Positions 8,081-16,787 of a DNA stretch of 64,000 bases are shown one piece after another (position 1 is the first letter of the stretch; each line of letters opens with the position of its first letter). Source of the DNA: Methanomethylovorans hollandica DSM 15978. Lineage in GTDB: Archaea > Halobacteriota > Methanosarcinia > Methanosarcinales > Methanosarcinaceae. A program made the position numbers and the translations under genes. The DNA lies in contig NC_019977.1 of assembly GCF_000328665.1 (NCBI RefSeq), forward strand, positions 620,001 to 684,000, written 5' to 3'. The notes beneath the pieces are model-generated. The model did not search any database. It saw only the letters and a program-made list of their open reading frames with translations, and was not told where the DNA came from.

Positions 8081-8665
8081 ATGAAGAAAGTATATACCCT
8101 TGCTGCTTGCATTGTAGTCTTATTTTTAATGGCCGCAAGTGCAAGTGCAGCGAGCGACTCGAAAACTTCTGGAAGTGGTGCATCCGGATCTGCAACCTGG
8201 CAATTTACAAACGATGATGTGCAATCAATGGATACGTACATTGACGTATATGAGAACATAGACGGAAGTACAGAGATTTATCTAAGTTGCTACTATAATG
8301 ATGTCAATGGAGTATATCACTCCTTTTGGGGGAGCATGACGACAACGGATGATGTTTTCACAGTAAACAAAAAATTAGCTTCTGCAAGCCTGTCTGAGGT
8401 TTCAATTGATGGACAATATTATGACGATGAGACAGGTTACTACAGCGGAACGGCAACCATCGCAGCTGACTGGGCTGGTGTGGGGGACATTACACAAGTA
8501 AAATATACTGTGAAAGATGGCACCTTCTATTCAGTGAAAGGGACTACTAGAGACGCCACAGCCACAGGATCAATTGTTTTTGAGGGTACTGATATCATTG
8601 GTGAAGAATCTACAGACAACGCCAATATAGAACAGTATACCTCAACAACAATGATTAAAAAATAA
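8081..8665 (+). CDS. Secreted protein of unknown function
   Basis: A 194-aa product with a signal peptide MKKVYTLAACIVVLFLMAASASA. The mature part is acidic, rich in Ser, Thr, Tyr and Gly, and looks beta-rich (for example GYYSGTATIAADW), with only one Cys after the signal region. No domain is recognised. GGAGGG at 8068-8073 is well placed for ATG 8081, which is preferred over an upstream in-frame start at 8066. It stands alone, with a terminator at 8689-8740. Extracytoplasmic location is inferred from the signal peptide only. Confidence 0.75.
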   Translation: MKKVYTLAACIVVLFLMAASASAASDSKTSGSGASGSATWQFTNDDVQSMDTYIDVYENIDGSTEIYLSCYYNDVNGVYHSFWGSMTTTDDVFTVNKKLASASLSEVSIDGQYYDDETGYYSGTATIAADWAGVGDITQVKYTVKDGTFYSVKGTTRDATATGSIVFEGTDIIGEESTDNANIEQYTSTTMIKK

Positions 8666-8985
8666 GCCTGGCTTAGACTACACTAAGGAAGAAATCGTTT
8701 AAATCCCGGATTGTTTTTAGATTCCGAGATTTCTTTTTTTCGACATAATTCTACAAGAACTCTGTTTTGTTCTATGGGATTACCTATACCCCCATTTAAT
8801 TGTGTGGGTCATATGCAAGTATGTTTTGGTGTGAGATATCGTCACCATGAGCCTAAAAATCATTCCTGTGGTGTTGGTATGCATAATGAACTACGTACGC
8901 AATCGAAACTTTAATATCCCACATTCATTAGAAAGAAGTGGGTAGAAAACGCTATCAGAAGTTAGGAGTATAAAAAAATTAACAG
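8666..8985. other. Intergenic region between the secreted-protein gene and tRNA-Glu
   Basis: It contains the terminator at 8689-8740. I see no supported gene in the remainder, which separates convergent units. Confidence 0.5.
8689..8740 (+). terminator. Terminator of the secreted-protein gene
   Basis: AAGAAATC (8689-8696) pairs with GATTTCTT (8728-8735) and runs directly into a T-stretch ending at 8740. It lies 24 nt after the stop codon. Confidence 0.6.
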
Positions 8986-9060
8986 TGCTCCGATGGGGAT
9001 TCGAACCCCAGTCGCAGGAGTGAGAGTCCTGCATGATTGGCCGTGCTACACTATCGGAGC
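8986..9060 (-). tRNA. tRNA-Glu (CTC)
   Basis: On the minus strand the acceptor GCTCCGA (from 9060) pairs with TCGGAGC, and the anticodon stem CAGGA/TCCTG encloses the loop CTCTCAC with anticodon CTC. The T arm GGGGTTCGAATCCCC is canonical. The discriminator is A (8986) and CCA is not encoded. Confidence 0.96.
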
Positions 9061-9141
9061 ATTACGGTATTAACTTTGACAGCATATCCAAAATACGCTT
9101 AACTAATATTAACTTTTCGTTCAGGATAAATGGGATATGTT

Positions 9142-10380
9142 CTATGCGAACATACCCGATGGTGTGGATGTCTCCTCTTCTGAAACTACTTTCTCGTAAG
9201 CATCCATCATATCCTTCATAGTTACCTTTTCTCCACGGCGTCTGAGTACGAACATACCTGCTTCCTTGGTAATTACCTGAAGGTCAGCGCCGCTAAGTCC
9301 TGCCGTTATCTTGGCAAGCTTGTCGAAATCCATATCCTCTGCAAGCTTCATCTTCCGGGTGTGGATATTCAATATCTCCACACGTGCCACCATGTCAGGC
9401 AGAGGTATTTCTATTACTCTGTCAAACCTGCCGGGGCGCAAGAGCGCCGGGTCTAAGAGATCTATTCGATTAGTTGCGGCAATAACTTTCACATTCTTTG
9501 TTGCATCGAAACCGTCCATCTCAGCCAGCAGCTGCAGCATAGTTCGGTTCACTTCCGCTGAGCCGGTAGTCCCATCATGGGTACGCATACCTCCCACAGC
9601 ATCGATCTCGTCTATAAATAGGATAGCAGGAGATTTGTCGCGGGCAAGTTGGAATACGTCTTTGACCAGTCTCGCTCCCTCTCCTATGAACTTCTGTACG
9701 AGGTCAGAACCTGACATGCGTATGAATGTCGCCTTGGCGCTGGAGGCAACAGCCTTTGCGATCAAGGTCTTCCCTGTGCCTGGTGCTCCATACAGTAAAA
9801 CACCATTCGGAGGCTCAATACCTATGTTGGAGAACAGCTCAGGTTCTGTCAATGGTAGCTCTACGGATTCTATTACTTCCTTAATAACTTCATCAAGGCC
9901 ACCTATCATATCATAGTGTATTCCCGGAGAATTGATTAGCTCCATTACCTGAGCTCTGATGTCAGTACCTTTGCGTATTATCGATATTATAGAAAAGGCG
10001 CCGTTCACACTAACTCTCATGCCTGGCTCAAGTTTTCTATAAAAGGCAGGTGGGATCCTTGTCATTACTTCCTGATTGTTGCCATGCTGCCTTATAAGGA
10101 CCATATCATCTTCTATTTCCATGATACTGGCGATGAATAAAGGGGGTGTTGTCAGGTGCTCTATCTGCTTTTTGAGCTTACTGATCTCTTCCATGTAGGA
10201 ATTGTTCATCATGCTGGCTTCAAGCAGTTTTGCCCTCATGTTCTCGTTGTTGACTTTCAGCAGTTCTATCTCGTTGAGCAGTGACCTAGCATCTTCTTTA
10301 TTAAGGTTCTCAAATTCAGTCCGGTTTTTGTCTCCGGATGCGCCGGTATCAACGGGAGTATCTGCGCTAGTGTTCGTCAT
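9142..10380 (-). CDS. pan: Proteasome-activating nucleotidase (PAN)
   Basis: The archaeal AAA ATPase ring that unfolds proteins and feeds them into the 20S proteasome. Seen: an N-terminal coiled coil (~20-75), an OB-like domain (~75-150), Walker A GAPGTGKT, Walker B LFIDEIDA, the second region of homology ATNRIDLLDPALLRPGRFDR, and the C-terminal SGMFA. The last three residues M-F-A fit the hydrophobic-aromatic-any (HbYX) tail that opens the proteasome gate. The length of 412 aa is standard. GAGGCG lies before the ATG, and TATA-like AAATATAAATATA is found near 10455-10470. Proteasome subunits are not in the window. Confidence 0.97.
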   Translation of the reverse strand: MTNTSADTPVDTGASGDKNRTEFENLNKEDARSLLNEIELLKVNNENMRAKLLEASMMNNSYMEEISKLKKQIEHLTTPPLFIASIMEIEDDMVLIRQHGNNQEVMTRIPPAFYRKLEPGMRVSVNGAFSIISIIRKGTDIRAQVMELINSPGIHYDMIGGLDEVIKEVIESVELPLTEPELFSNIGIEPPNGVLLYGAPGTGKTLIAKAVASSAKATFIRMSGSDLVQKFIGEGARLVKDVFQLARDKSPAILFIDEIDAVGGMRTHDGTTGSAEVNRTMLQLLAEMDGFDATKNVKVIAATNRIDLLDPALLRPGRFDRVIEIPLPDMVARVEILNIHTRKMKLAEDMDFDKLAKITAGLSGADLQVITKEAGMFVLRRRGEKVTMKDMMDAYEKVVSEEETSTPSGMFA

Positions 10381-10859
10381 AAGACGCCTCTATGTTTATC
10401 ATTTGATATAAATCCGACTGAGATTCAATTCGATATTGTCTTTCAGATGTTTTGTATATTTATATTTGCATTTCACAGAGATGTGTTCTATTATGGACGG
10501 TAAATAGTGAATAGGTTATATAATATGGTGTTTTGAGATCTTTTAATGGCATAAATACAGTTTTCAAGCCAAAAAACAACCCCTTTATTTCTACTGGAGT
10601 AATATAAGAAACATTTATCTATCAAGTTCACGATATCTCTTTACGTAGTATAATTATAAAAGAGATAATTTGGCTTATTTAACTAAATAAAGCTTTATTC
10701 TCTCTCTATATGTATTGCAGACAAATAAGCACACTACAAACAGCATAATATTTATATATTATTGCTACAATGTATATCTTTGTAGCACAGAAAAATAAAG
10801 CAGTGTTCTGTGAACACACAACATTCAAGCTAAAAGAAAACCATTGTCTGAGGGGATAT
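10381..10859. other. AT-rich divergent region between pan and the winged-helix operon
   Basis: No gene is supported. It holds the pan promoter (TATA-like near 10455-10470 on the minus strand), an inverted repeat TATCTCTTT (10634-10642) / AAAGAGATA (10659-10667), a 14-bp palindrome AATAAAGCTTTATT at 10686-10699, and TATA-like sequence near 10748-10760 that may serve the plus-strand operon. Confidence 0.5.
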
Positions 10860-10892
10860 ATGGTTCGTGAATCCATCAATCTGAGGGGATGA
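10860..10892 (+). CDS. Possible 10-codon leader peptide coupled to the next gene
   Basis: ATG at 10860 opens the peptide MVRESINLRG and stops at TGA 10890-10892, overlapping an ATG at 10889 as ATGA. GAGGGG at 10850-10855 is a good ribosome binding site, and the 11-nt TCTGAGGGGAT is repeated at 10847 and 10880. Function, if any, would be translational control of the downstream gene. Confidence 0.35.
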   Translation: MVRESINLRG

Positions 10893-10921
10893 ATGGATGC
10901 ACAAGGCACAGAGGCAGAATA

Positions 10922-11713
10922 ATGAAGGTCCGGCTCGAAATAACAGGTGAAGACGGGACGCATGTAAATGTTGAATTTACAGGGGATGAATGGCAAAAAT
11001 GCCTGGTCACATTCATAGATTCTTTTACAGGAAAGAAAGTCCAGGCATCAGGACCTTCTTCTGCTTCTGTGACAAATTACACTGGTTCTTATCAACAGAT
11101 ACCATCACAACCTTCATCACAGGTCGTGCCGCAGTTTTATCAATCATCACCAACTTTTATGCAACCAGTGCCACAACCTTTCTTTTCACCACCGCAACCT
11201 TTGGCATATCCATATACGGTGTATCCGCAGTACCAGCAAATGGTGCCTCCAATGCATTCCAGTTACTTTCACCCGCCTGCGGCTCAATACGCAGCACCAT
11301 CACAACCTTCTAATCCATCTGTGAACCAGTATATACCTGTTGATAACACGCGGCAACAATCGCCGCAGCAACCACAGTTCAGGCAAGAACAGCCTGTAAC
11401 TTCAGTGCGCAAGGTTCCTTCTTTTCAGGAACAGATAGGGGATACTAAACTCACGATCAATGAACGGCTGGAACTGTTCCTCAAATATGAATATCCGCGT
11501 GTCTGGTTCTCATCTCAGGACATACAGCAGCACTACGAGAAAATATATGGTCCTATTAAGCTCAGTACAGTGTCAACCTATCTATCCCGTATGTTCGGTA
11601 AGGAAATTCTTGAGCGTAGAGGTAACAGGACACAGCGGGAGTACAGATATATTTCTGATGAACCTTCTGAGCTTCAGGTATATCAGAGTATTCCTCGTCA
11701 GAATATGATTTAA
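10922..11713 (+). CDS. Protein with Pro/Gln/Tyr-rich linker and winged-helix-like C-terminus
   Basis: A 263-aa protein. Residues 1-45 form a small folded region (MKVRLEITGEDGTHVNVEFTGDEW). About 45-165 is low complexity, rich in Pro, Gln, Ser and Tyr. The C-terminal ~75 residues (KLTINERLELFLKYEYPRVW onward, then YLSRMFGKEILERRGNRTQREYRY) look like a winged helix with a basic wing. Such proteins can bind DNA, but no family is recognised. GAGG at 10909-10912 supports ATG 10922; an upstream in-frame ATG at 10889 is coupled to a possible leader peptide. It is followed by two DUF131 genes. A gene of parallel layout but different ends lies at 54783-55898. Confidence 0.65.
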   Translation: MKVRLEITGEDGTHVNVEFTGDEWQKCLVTFIDSFTGKKVQASGPSSASVTNYTGSYQQIPSQPSSQVVPQFYQSSPTFMQPVPQPFFSPPQPLAYPYTVYPQYQQMVPPMHSSYFHPPAAQYAAPSQPSNPSVNQYIPVDNTRQQSPQQPQFRQEQPVTSVRKVPSFQEQIGDTKLTINERLELFLKYEYPRVWFSSQDIQQHYEKIYGPIKLSTVSTYLSRMFGKEILERRGNRTQREYRYISDEPSELQVYQSIPRQNMI

Positions 11714-11734
11714 GTACATCTTCTACTATTTTTT

Positions 11735-11980
11735 ATGGCATCCTCCAGAGATATTATCAGGATCGGTTACTATCTGATATCCATAGGGGTCTTGCTGCTG
11801 TTTGCAGGTTCTTTCTTTTCCACCATGCATAGTGACAGGGACACCGGAAACTCAGGTGGGCTTATACTGATCGGTCCAATCCCAATAGTTTTTGGTTCTT
11901 CTCCTCAGATCACCACTTATATGCTTTATGCGGGGTTCTTTATGTTCCTCATATACATTTTCATCCGGAGGAAAATGTGA
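11735..11980 (+). CDS. DUF131/TIGR00304 membrane protein (first of two)
   Basis: An 81-aa archaeal protein with two membrane helices (~10-27 and ~60-76) around the family motif GGLILIGPIPIVFGS. Function is unknown for the family. It begins 21 bp after the winged-helix gene and overlaps the next gene by 4 nt (ATGA), so the three form an operon. Confidence 0.85.
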   Translation: MASSRDIIRIGYYLISIGVLLLFAGSFFSTMHSDRDTGNSGGLILIGPIPIVFGSSPQITTYMLYAGFFMFLIYIFIRRKM

Positions 11981-12300
11981 TGATAGCGCAAGTTCTGATC
12001 TCCCTGGGGATATTATCTGTGTTCATTGGTTCTATTCTGGTCCTGATCGGTAATTCGATTTCTTCAGGCGAAGGTAGTAGTGAGCAAGGATATAACACTG
12101 CACGTTATCAGACAAGTGATGGCAGTGCACAGCCTCATAAGATTCCGGAAGGTGTATTCACACAGCCAGAAGTGCGAGGCGCAGGTATCATTATGCTGGG
12201 TCCGATACCTATAATCCTTGGTACGGACAGCAAAAGTGTGCAGACCCTCATACTGCTTACCATAGTTCTGATGCTCATGGCTTTTTTCCTTTTCAGGTGA
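11977..12300 (+). CDS. DUF131/TIGR00304 membrane protein (second of two)
   Basis: A 107-aa paralogue of the previous gene: helix ~5-26, a polar Ser/Gln/Gly-rich stretch, the motif GAGIIMLGPIPIILGT, and a final helix ~88-106. It overlaps its upstream neighbour by 4 nt. A terminator hairpin follows at 12371-12392. Function unknown. Confidence 0.85.
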   Translation: MMIAQVLISLGILSVFIGSILVLIGNSISSGEGSSEQGYNTARYQTSDGSAQPHKIPEGVFTQPEVRGAGIIMLGPIPIILGTDSKSVQTLILLTIVLMLMAFFLFR

Positions 12301-12370
12301 ATCTTCTATGTATATTAGATTCACAGGTCCATAAGATCCAATCTGTTCACAAGCTTCTACATATTTACTG

Positions 12371-12392
12371 AAAACATGTGATCATGTTTTTT
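12371..12392 (+). terminator. Terminator after the DUF131 pair
   Basis: AAAACATG, loop TGAT, CATGTTTT with two further Ts: a perfect 8-bp stem ending in a T-run, 70 nt after the stop. Confidence 0.6.
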
Positions 12393-12452
12393 GAGTGAAC
12401 ATTCTGGTCTGTTCTTTTTCAGTGTGAAAATCTGACCACATTTTACCATGCA

Positions 12453-12466
12453 TACTTTTATACTCC
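12453..12466 (+). promoter_or_regulatory. TATA box of uvrB
   Basis: ACTTTTATACTCC is centred ~27 bp before the uvrB ATG. Archaeal transcription starts ~25 bp after the TATA centre, so the message may be leaderless; no ribosome binding site is visible before the ATG, which agrees. Confidence 0.45.
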
Positions 12467-12488
12467 TTTAATAAGATAAAACGAGAAT

Positions 12489-14468
12489 ATGCGCCCTTTC
12501 ACATTAGTATCTGAATATTGTCCGAAAGGTGACCAGCCGGAGGCCATATCCCGGCTTACTGAAGGTATTAACAAAGGAGCAAAACACCAGACATTGCTAG
12601 GTGTAACCGGTTCAGGTAAGACCTTCACAATAGCTAACGTGATCCAGAATGTGCAGCAGCCTACCCTTGTGATAGCGCATAACAAGACCCTTGCAGCACA
12701 ATTGTTCTCTGAGTTCAGAGAGTTCTTCCCGAACAATGCCGTTGAATACTTTGTCAGTTACTATGACTATTACCAGCCCGAAGCTTATCTTCCCACTACG
12801 GATACGTATATCGAAAAAGATGCTTCCATCAACGACGAGATCGAAAGGCTACGCCTGTCTGCCACCAGATCTCTGATGGAGCGCAGAGATGTGATCGTAG
12901 TTTCAAGTGTCTCCTGTATCTACAGCCTGGGTTCACCACAGGAATGGCGTGCTATGACTGTGATGCTCACTGTAGGTGAAGAGATAGATCGCTCTGCTTT
13001 GTTTGCAGATCTAATTAATATCCAGTATGAGCGTAATGATATAGAACCTTCACAGGGCACCTTCCGCTCAAAGGGCGATACTATAGAGGTATTCCCGGCT
13101 CAGGAGAAGCGGGGCATAAGGATAGAACTGTTCGGTGATGAGATCGAAAGGATAGCCTATTTCGAGCCGCTCACAGGCAAGGTGCAGGAAGAACTGGGCA
13201 CGGGGGAGACACTGGGCATATATCCTGCAAAGCATTTCGTGATGCCTCAGGAATACATAGATAAGGCACTTGTAGAAATTGAGGAGGAACTTCGGGGACA
13301 GCTTGCCAGACTGCGGGCTGAGAACAAACTGCTTGAAGTGCAGCGTCTGGAGCAGAGAACAAAGTTCGATATGGAAATGATAAAAGAATTAGGGTATTGT
13401 AGTGGTATAGAGAACTATTCAAGGCATTTTGATGGCAGAAAACCCGGGGAACCACCTTCTTCACTGCTGGATTTCTTCCCTGAGGACTATCTGATGGTTA
13501 TCGATGAGTCACATGTTACCATTCCTCAGATCAGAGGTATGTACAATGGTGACAGGGCGAGAAAAGAATCACTTGTAACATACGGTTTCAGATTACCTTC
13601 GGCTTTGGACAACAGGCCTCTGAAATATGATGAATTCGCAAAGCGTATCAATAATGTCATCTACGTTTCTGCCACTCCCGCAGAATATGAGGTGGAGATG
13701 AGCAAGTCCGTGGTGGAACAGATTATCCGCCCCACCGGGCTTGTGGACCCGCAGATCACTATTCGTCCCGTGGGGAATCAGGTGGATGACCTTATAGGAG
13801 AAGTGTCTAAAGTGACTGAAAAGGGTTACAGGACACTTGTCACCACTCTTACCAAGCGAATGGCAGAGGAGCTCACTGACTACCTGCATGAGCTGGGTAT
13901 CAGGGTGCGCTATATGCATTCGGGTATCGATACCATTCAGCGGACTGAGATCATCCGCAGTCTGCGCAAGGGTGATTTCGATGTGCTTGTGGGTATTAAC
14001 CTTCTGCGTGAGGGGCTGGACATCCCTGAGGTTGCGCTGGTTGCAATACTGGACGCAGACAAAGAAGGGTTTTTACGATCTGAAAGATCTCTTATCCAGA
14101 CAATAGGCAGGGCATCGAGGAACGCTGAAGGCAGGGTCATATTATACGCTGACAATATCACAGGATCTATAGAGCGTGCTGTGAATGAAACGAACAGGCG
14201 TCGCAAGCTGCAGATGGAATTCAACGAACAGCATGGCATAATTCCCCAGACCATCAGGAAAGCCTTGCAGCGTGAACTTGTAGAAGTGGAAGACTCAGTG
14301 GTTTCTGAGGCTCTTGCGCTGGCAGAGGACAAGTCGGAGAAAGAAATGGCAGATATGATCATTGACCTTGAAGCAGAGATGCATCTTGCTGCAAAGAACC
14401 TGGAATTTGAGAGGGCTGCAGAGCTTCGTGACATGATCAAAGAACTGCGTGCAAGCTATTCACTGTGA
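12489..14468 (+). CDS. uvrB: Excinuclease ABC subunit B
   Basis: The damage-verifying helicase-like subunit of nucleotide excision repair, working with UvrA and UvrC. Seen: Walker [10 protein letters not shown] near residue 38, the beta-hairpin region [12 protein letters not shown] (~93-104) that is inserted between strands, [18 protein letters not shown] with the DESH Walker B, GRASRN motif VI, and a C-terminal UVR domain (~620-655) for UvrC contact. The length of 659 aa is typical. A bacterial-type UvrABC system is known in Methanosarcinales. uvrA and uvrC are not in the window. Confidence 0.97.
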   Translation: MRPFTLVSEYCPKGDQPEAISRLTEGINKGAKHQTLLGVTGSGKTFTIANVIQNVQQPTLVIAHNKTLAAQLFSEFREFFPNNAVEYFVSYYDYYQPEAYLPTTDTYIEKDASINDEIERLRLSATRSLMERRDVIVVSSVSCIYSLGSPQEWRAMTVMLTVGEEIDRSALFADLINIQYERNDIEPSQGTFRSKGDTIEVFPAQEKRGIRIELFGDEIERIAYFEPLTGKVQEELGTGETLGIYPAKHFVMPQEYIDKALVEIEEELRGQLARLRAENKLLEVQRLEQRTKFDMEMIKELGYCSGIENYSRHFDGRKPGEPPSSLLDFFPEDYLMVIDESHVTIPQIRGMYNGDRARKESLVTYGFRLPSALDNRPLKYDEFAKRINNVIYVSATPAEYEVEMSKSVVEQIIRPTGLVDPQITIRPVGNQVDDLIGEVSKVTEKGYRTLVTTLTKRMAEELTDYLHELGIRVRYMHSGIDTIQRTEIIRSLRKGDFDVLVGINLLREGLDIPEVALVAILDADKEGFLRSERSLIQTIGRASRNAEGRVILYADNITGSIERAVNETNRRRKLQMEFNEQHGIIPQTIRKALQRELVEVEDSVVSEALALAEDKSEKEMADMIIDLEAEMHLAAKNLEFERAAELRDMIKELRASYSL

Positions 14469-14629
14469 ATATACAGTGTTTTTCAGTTTTCAAATGTGAT
14501 CTGTCTGTGAACAGTGAATGAGCACTTATGTTTTATCTTTGGTTTTTTATTGTGCTCTTTCACACATTAATGGTGATATGATGATGCGAAAAAGTTATAT
14601 TACAAAAAGACGTGTATAGGCTACTCAAT

Positions 14630-14701
14630 GCGCCGATGGTCTAGCGGCTATGACTGGGGCCTTCCAAGCCCTAAACCCGGGTTCGAATCCCGGTTGGCGC
14701 A
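14630..14701 (+). tRNA. tRNA-Gly (TCC)
   Basis: Acceptor GCGCCGA pairs with TTGGCGC; the anticodon stem GGGGC/GCCCT encloses CTTCCAA with anticodon TCC; the T arm CGGGTTCGAATCCCGG is canonical. CCA is not encoded. A TATA-like AGTTATATTAC lies ~35 bp upstream. Confidence 0.95.
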
Positions 14702-14831
14702 TAAATTTATCATTTTTCAGCGCAGTTATTTATTTTGCTTTTCCAGTCCTTTAAGTACTAACGCAGATATACTCATAGTATTGTTGTGATGAGTGAATAC
14801 TGTAGTTGTGCACATTTAAGGGGGAAACATC

Positions 14832-15329
14832 ATGTCTGTGAAAAAAGCTGAATATACGGTATTAAGGGTTCTGGGAGAAGGTGTTGAAATACGGCAATAT
14901 CCAAAACAAACGCTTATTTCAACTGATGCAAAGGATAAGGACACTGCTTTCTCAATACTTGCAAATTACATTTTCGGGGGTAACTCTGAAGGCATTAGAA
15001 TAAGTATGACCACACCTGTGACAACAGTGCTGAGTGATAATGGCCTGCAGATGTCTTTCGTACTTCCCCTTGGTTATTATGCGGACAATGCTCCGAACCC
15101 CAGGGATGAACGTATCACTATTCGGGATTTAGATCCTCGTAAGATTGCAACTACACGTTTTTCCGGTTATCTCAACAAAGAGAAGTATGTGCAGAAGAAG
15201 CATGAACTCACTGAGATCCTAAAGCTTGAAAGTATTGCTGTGAAGGGTGATGCCTTCATGATGCAGTACGATCCTCCATGGGTGATTCCTATGCTGCGTC
15301 ACAACGAAGTAGCTATAGAGGTAGAGTGA
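14832..15329 (+). CDS. SOUL-family haem-binding protein
   Basis: A 165-aa SOUL/HBP-domain protein: VEIRQYPKQTLISTDA near the start, then ISMTTPVTTVL (the conserved MT-PV segment) and TTRFSGYLNKE. Family members bind haem or other tetrapyrroles. The photolyase gene starts 1 nt after this stop, so the two are probably co-translated. A link to light or flavin/porphyrin chemistry is an inference from this neighbour. Confidence 0.9.
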   Translation: MSVKKAEYTVLRVLGEGVEIRQYPKQTLISTDAKDKDTAFSILANYIFGGNSEGIRISMTTPVTTVLSDNGLQMSFVLPLGYYADNAPNPRDERITIRDLDPRKIATTRFSGYLNKEKYVQKKHELTEILKLESIAVKGDAFMMQYDPPWVIPMLRHNEVAIEVE

Positions 15330-15330
15330 T

Positions 15331-16689
15331 TTGTATCATAAAGTACTTTTCATCTTCAGGCGGGATCTGCGTATAGATGATAATACCGGCCTGATCGAGG
15401 CTCTTCACTCTTCACATACAGTATTGCCTTGTTTTATCTTTGATCCCAGGTTGCTGGAAGATGGTAAATACAGTAAGAATGCTCTGCAATTCATGCTGGG
15501 GTCCATCAAGGACCTGGAAGCTCAGCTTAATGCACTGGGTGGCAGGTTGTATCTGTTTTCAGGTTTACCTCATGAGGTCACTGCAAAGCTGATCGGTGAA
15601 GAGAATATAGATGCTGTTATTGTGAACCATGACTATACTCCATTCAGTGTTCACAGGGATGGGGCGATATCTGCAGTGTGTGCAGAGCATGGATCAGAGT
15701 TCCATCAGTTCCATGATGCAACACTCCAGGTGCCAGGTTCTGTGAAAACTCAGCAGGGAAAGATGTATCAGGTATTTACACAATTCTTCAGGGCAGCCAG
15801 CAAGCTCCAGGTGGAGGTGCCAGTGCCAGTTAAGAAGGGTGCATTCTTTAATTCAGACGTCTCAGGTGCCCTTGAGATAATTCCAGAATTCGATCACAAT
15901 AATCAAGAACTGTTTGTACATGGCGGGCGCAGCAATGCGCTGGAAGTGCTGTCCGATCTGAGCGGGTTTATGGATTACGACAGGCTGCGTAACATCCCTT
16001 CCAGGATGGGTACTACCGGCCTTTCGGCTCATAACAGGTTCGGAACAGTTTCCATCCGGGAAGTCTACCATTCTTTCATGGACGAGCTTGGACCTGACCA
16101 CACTCTGATCAGTGAGCTTTACTGGAGGGATTTCTTCATTCAGCTTGCTGCTGGTCATCCCAGGGTATTCGGACGCGCTTTCAGGGAAAAGTTCGATGGA
16201 CTTCAGTGGGATAATGACCCCGTAAGATTCCAGGCCTGGTGCGAGGGCAGCACAGGTTTTCCTATAGTGGATGCCGGAATGCGGCAGCTTGCTACTACCG
16301 GTTATATGCACAACAGGGTAAGGATGATAGTGGCTTCTTTTCTTGTGAAGGACCTGCACATCGACTGGCGATGGGGTGAACGATACTTTGCCCGGAAGCT
16401 TGTGGATTATGATCCGTGTGTCAACAATGGCAACTGGCAGTGGGCAGCATCCACAGGTGCGGATGCAACTCCATATTTCAGGATCTTCAATCCCTGGCTG
16501 CAGCAGCAGAAATTCGATCCAGAGTGTGAATACATTAAGAAATGGGTGCCTGAACTGAGGAACATGAGCTCGCAGGACATCCATGCTCTGGAGAAACATA
16601 TCCCGCCACAGGGTATCGGATATCCTCCGGTGATTGTAGACCATAAGGCGGAGAAAGATAAAACGCTTATAATGTTCAGATCGGTATGA
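15331..16689 (+). CDS. phr: Deoxyribodipyrimidine photolyase (class I type)
   Basis: A flavoprotein that splits UV-induced pyrimidine dimers using light. The 452-aa protein has the N-terminal antenna domain (FIFRRDLRIDDNTGL at the start) and the FAD-binding domain with ELYWRDFFIQL, GFPIVDAGMRQL, TGYMHNRVRMIVASFLVKDL, WRWGERYF and NNGNWQWAASTGAD. The start is TTG 15331, with GAGGT (15319-15323) upstream and no in-frame ATG nearby. It follows the SOUL gene directly. The sequence fits the class I CPD group; (6-4) or cryptochrome activity cannot be excluded by eye. Confidence 0.93.
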   Translation: MYHKVLFIFRRDLRIDDNTGLIEALHSSHTVLPCFIFDPRLLEDGKYSKNALQFMLGSIKDLEAQLNALGGRLYLFSGLPHEVTAKLIGEENIDAVIVNHDYTPFSVHRDGAISAVCAEHGSEFHQFHDATLQVPGSVKTQQGKMYQVFTQFFRAASKLQVEVPVPVKKGAFFNSDVSGALEIIPEFDHNNQELFVHGGRSNALEVLSDLSGFMDYDRLRNIPSRMGTTGLSAHNRFGTVSIREVYHSFMDELGPDHTLISELYWRDFFIQLAAGHPRVFGRAFREKFDGLQWDNDPVRFQAWCEGSTGFPIVDAGMRQLATTGYMHNRVRMIVASFLVKDLHIDWRWGERYFARKLVDYDPCVNNGNWQWAASTGADATPYFRIFNPWLQQQKFDPECEYIKKWVPELRNMSSQDIHALEKHIPPQGIGYPPVIVDHKAEKDKTLIMFRSV

Positions 16690-16787
16690 TAAAGCTTTTA
16701 GCCCATTTCTCTGGTCACTTCCCGGTGAAACCTTTTAAATAGTTGGATGTTCGGTTAAATAGCCTGTTAATTGTTCAAAGGATAAAA

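Noticed and set aside
8711-8914. A 67-codon plus-strand frame after the secreted-protein gene
   Set aside because: It begins inside the terminator and has no recognisable protein character or ribosome site.
9311-9916. A long frame opposite pan on the plus strand
   Set aside because: It is a mirror frame of a well-supported gene, rich in Ser/Arg as such shadows are. The same applies to long frames opposite uvrB, hsdM, hsdR, the photolyase, top6B and ilvD.
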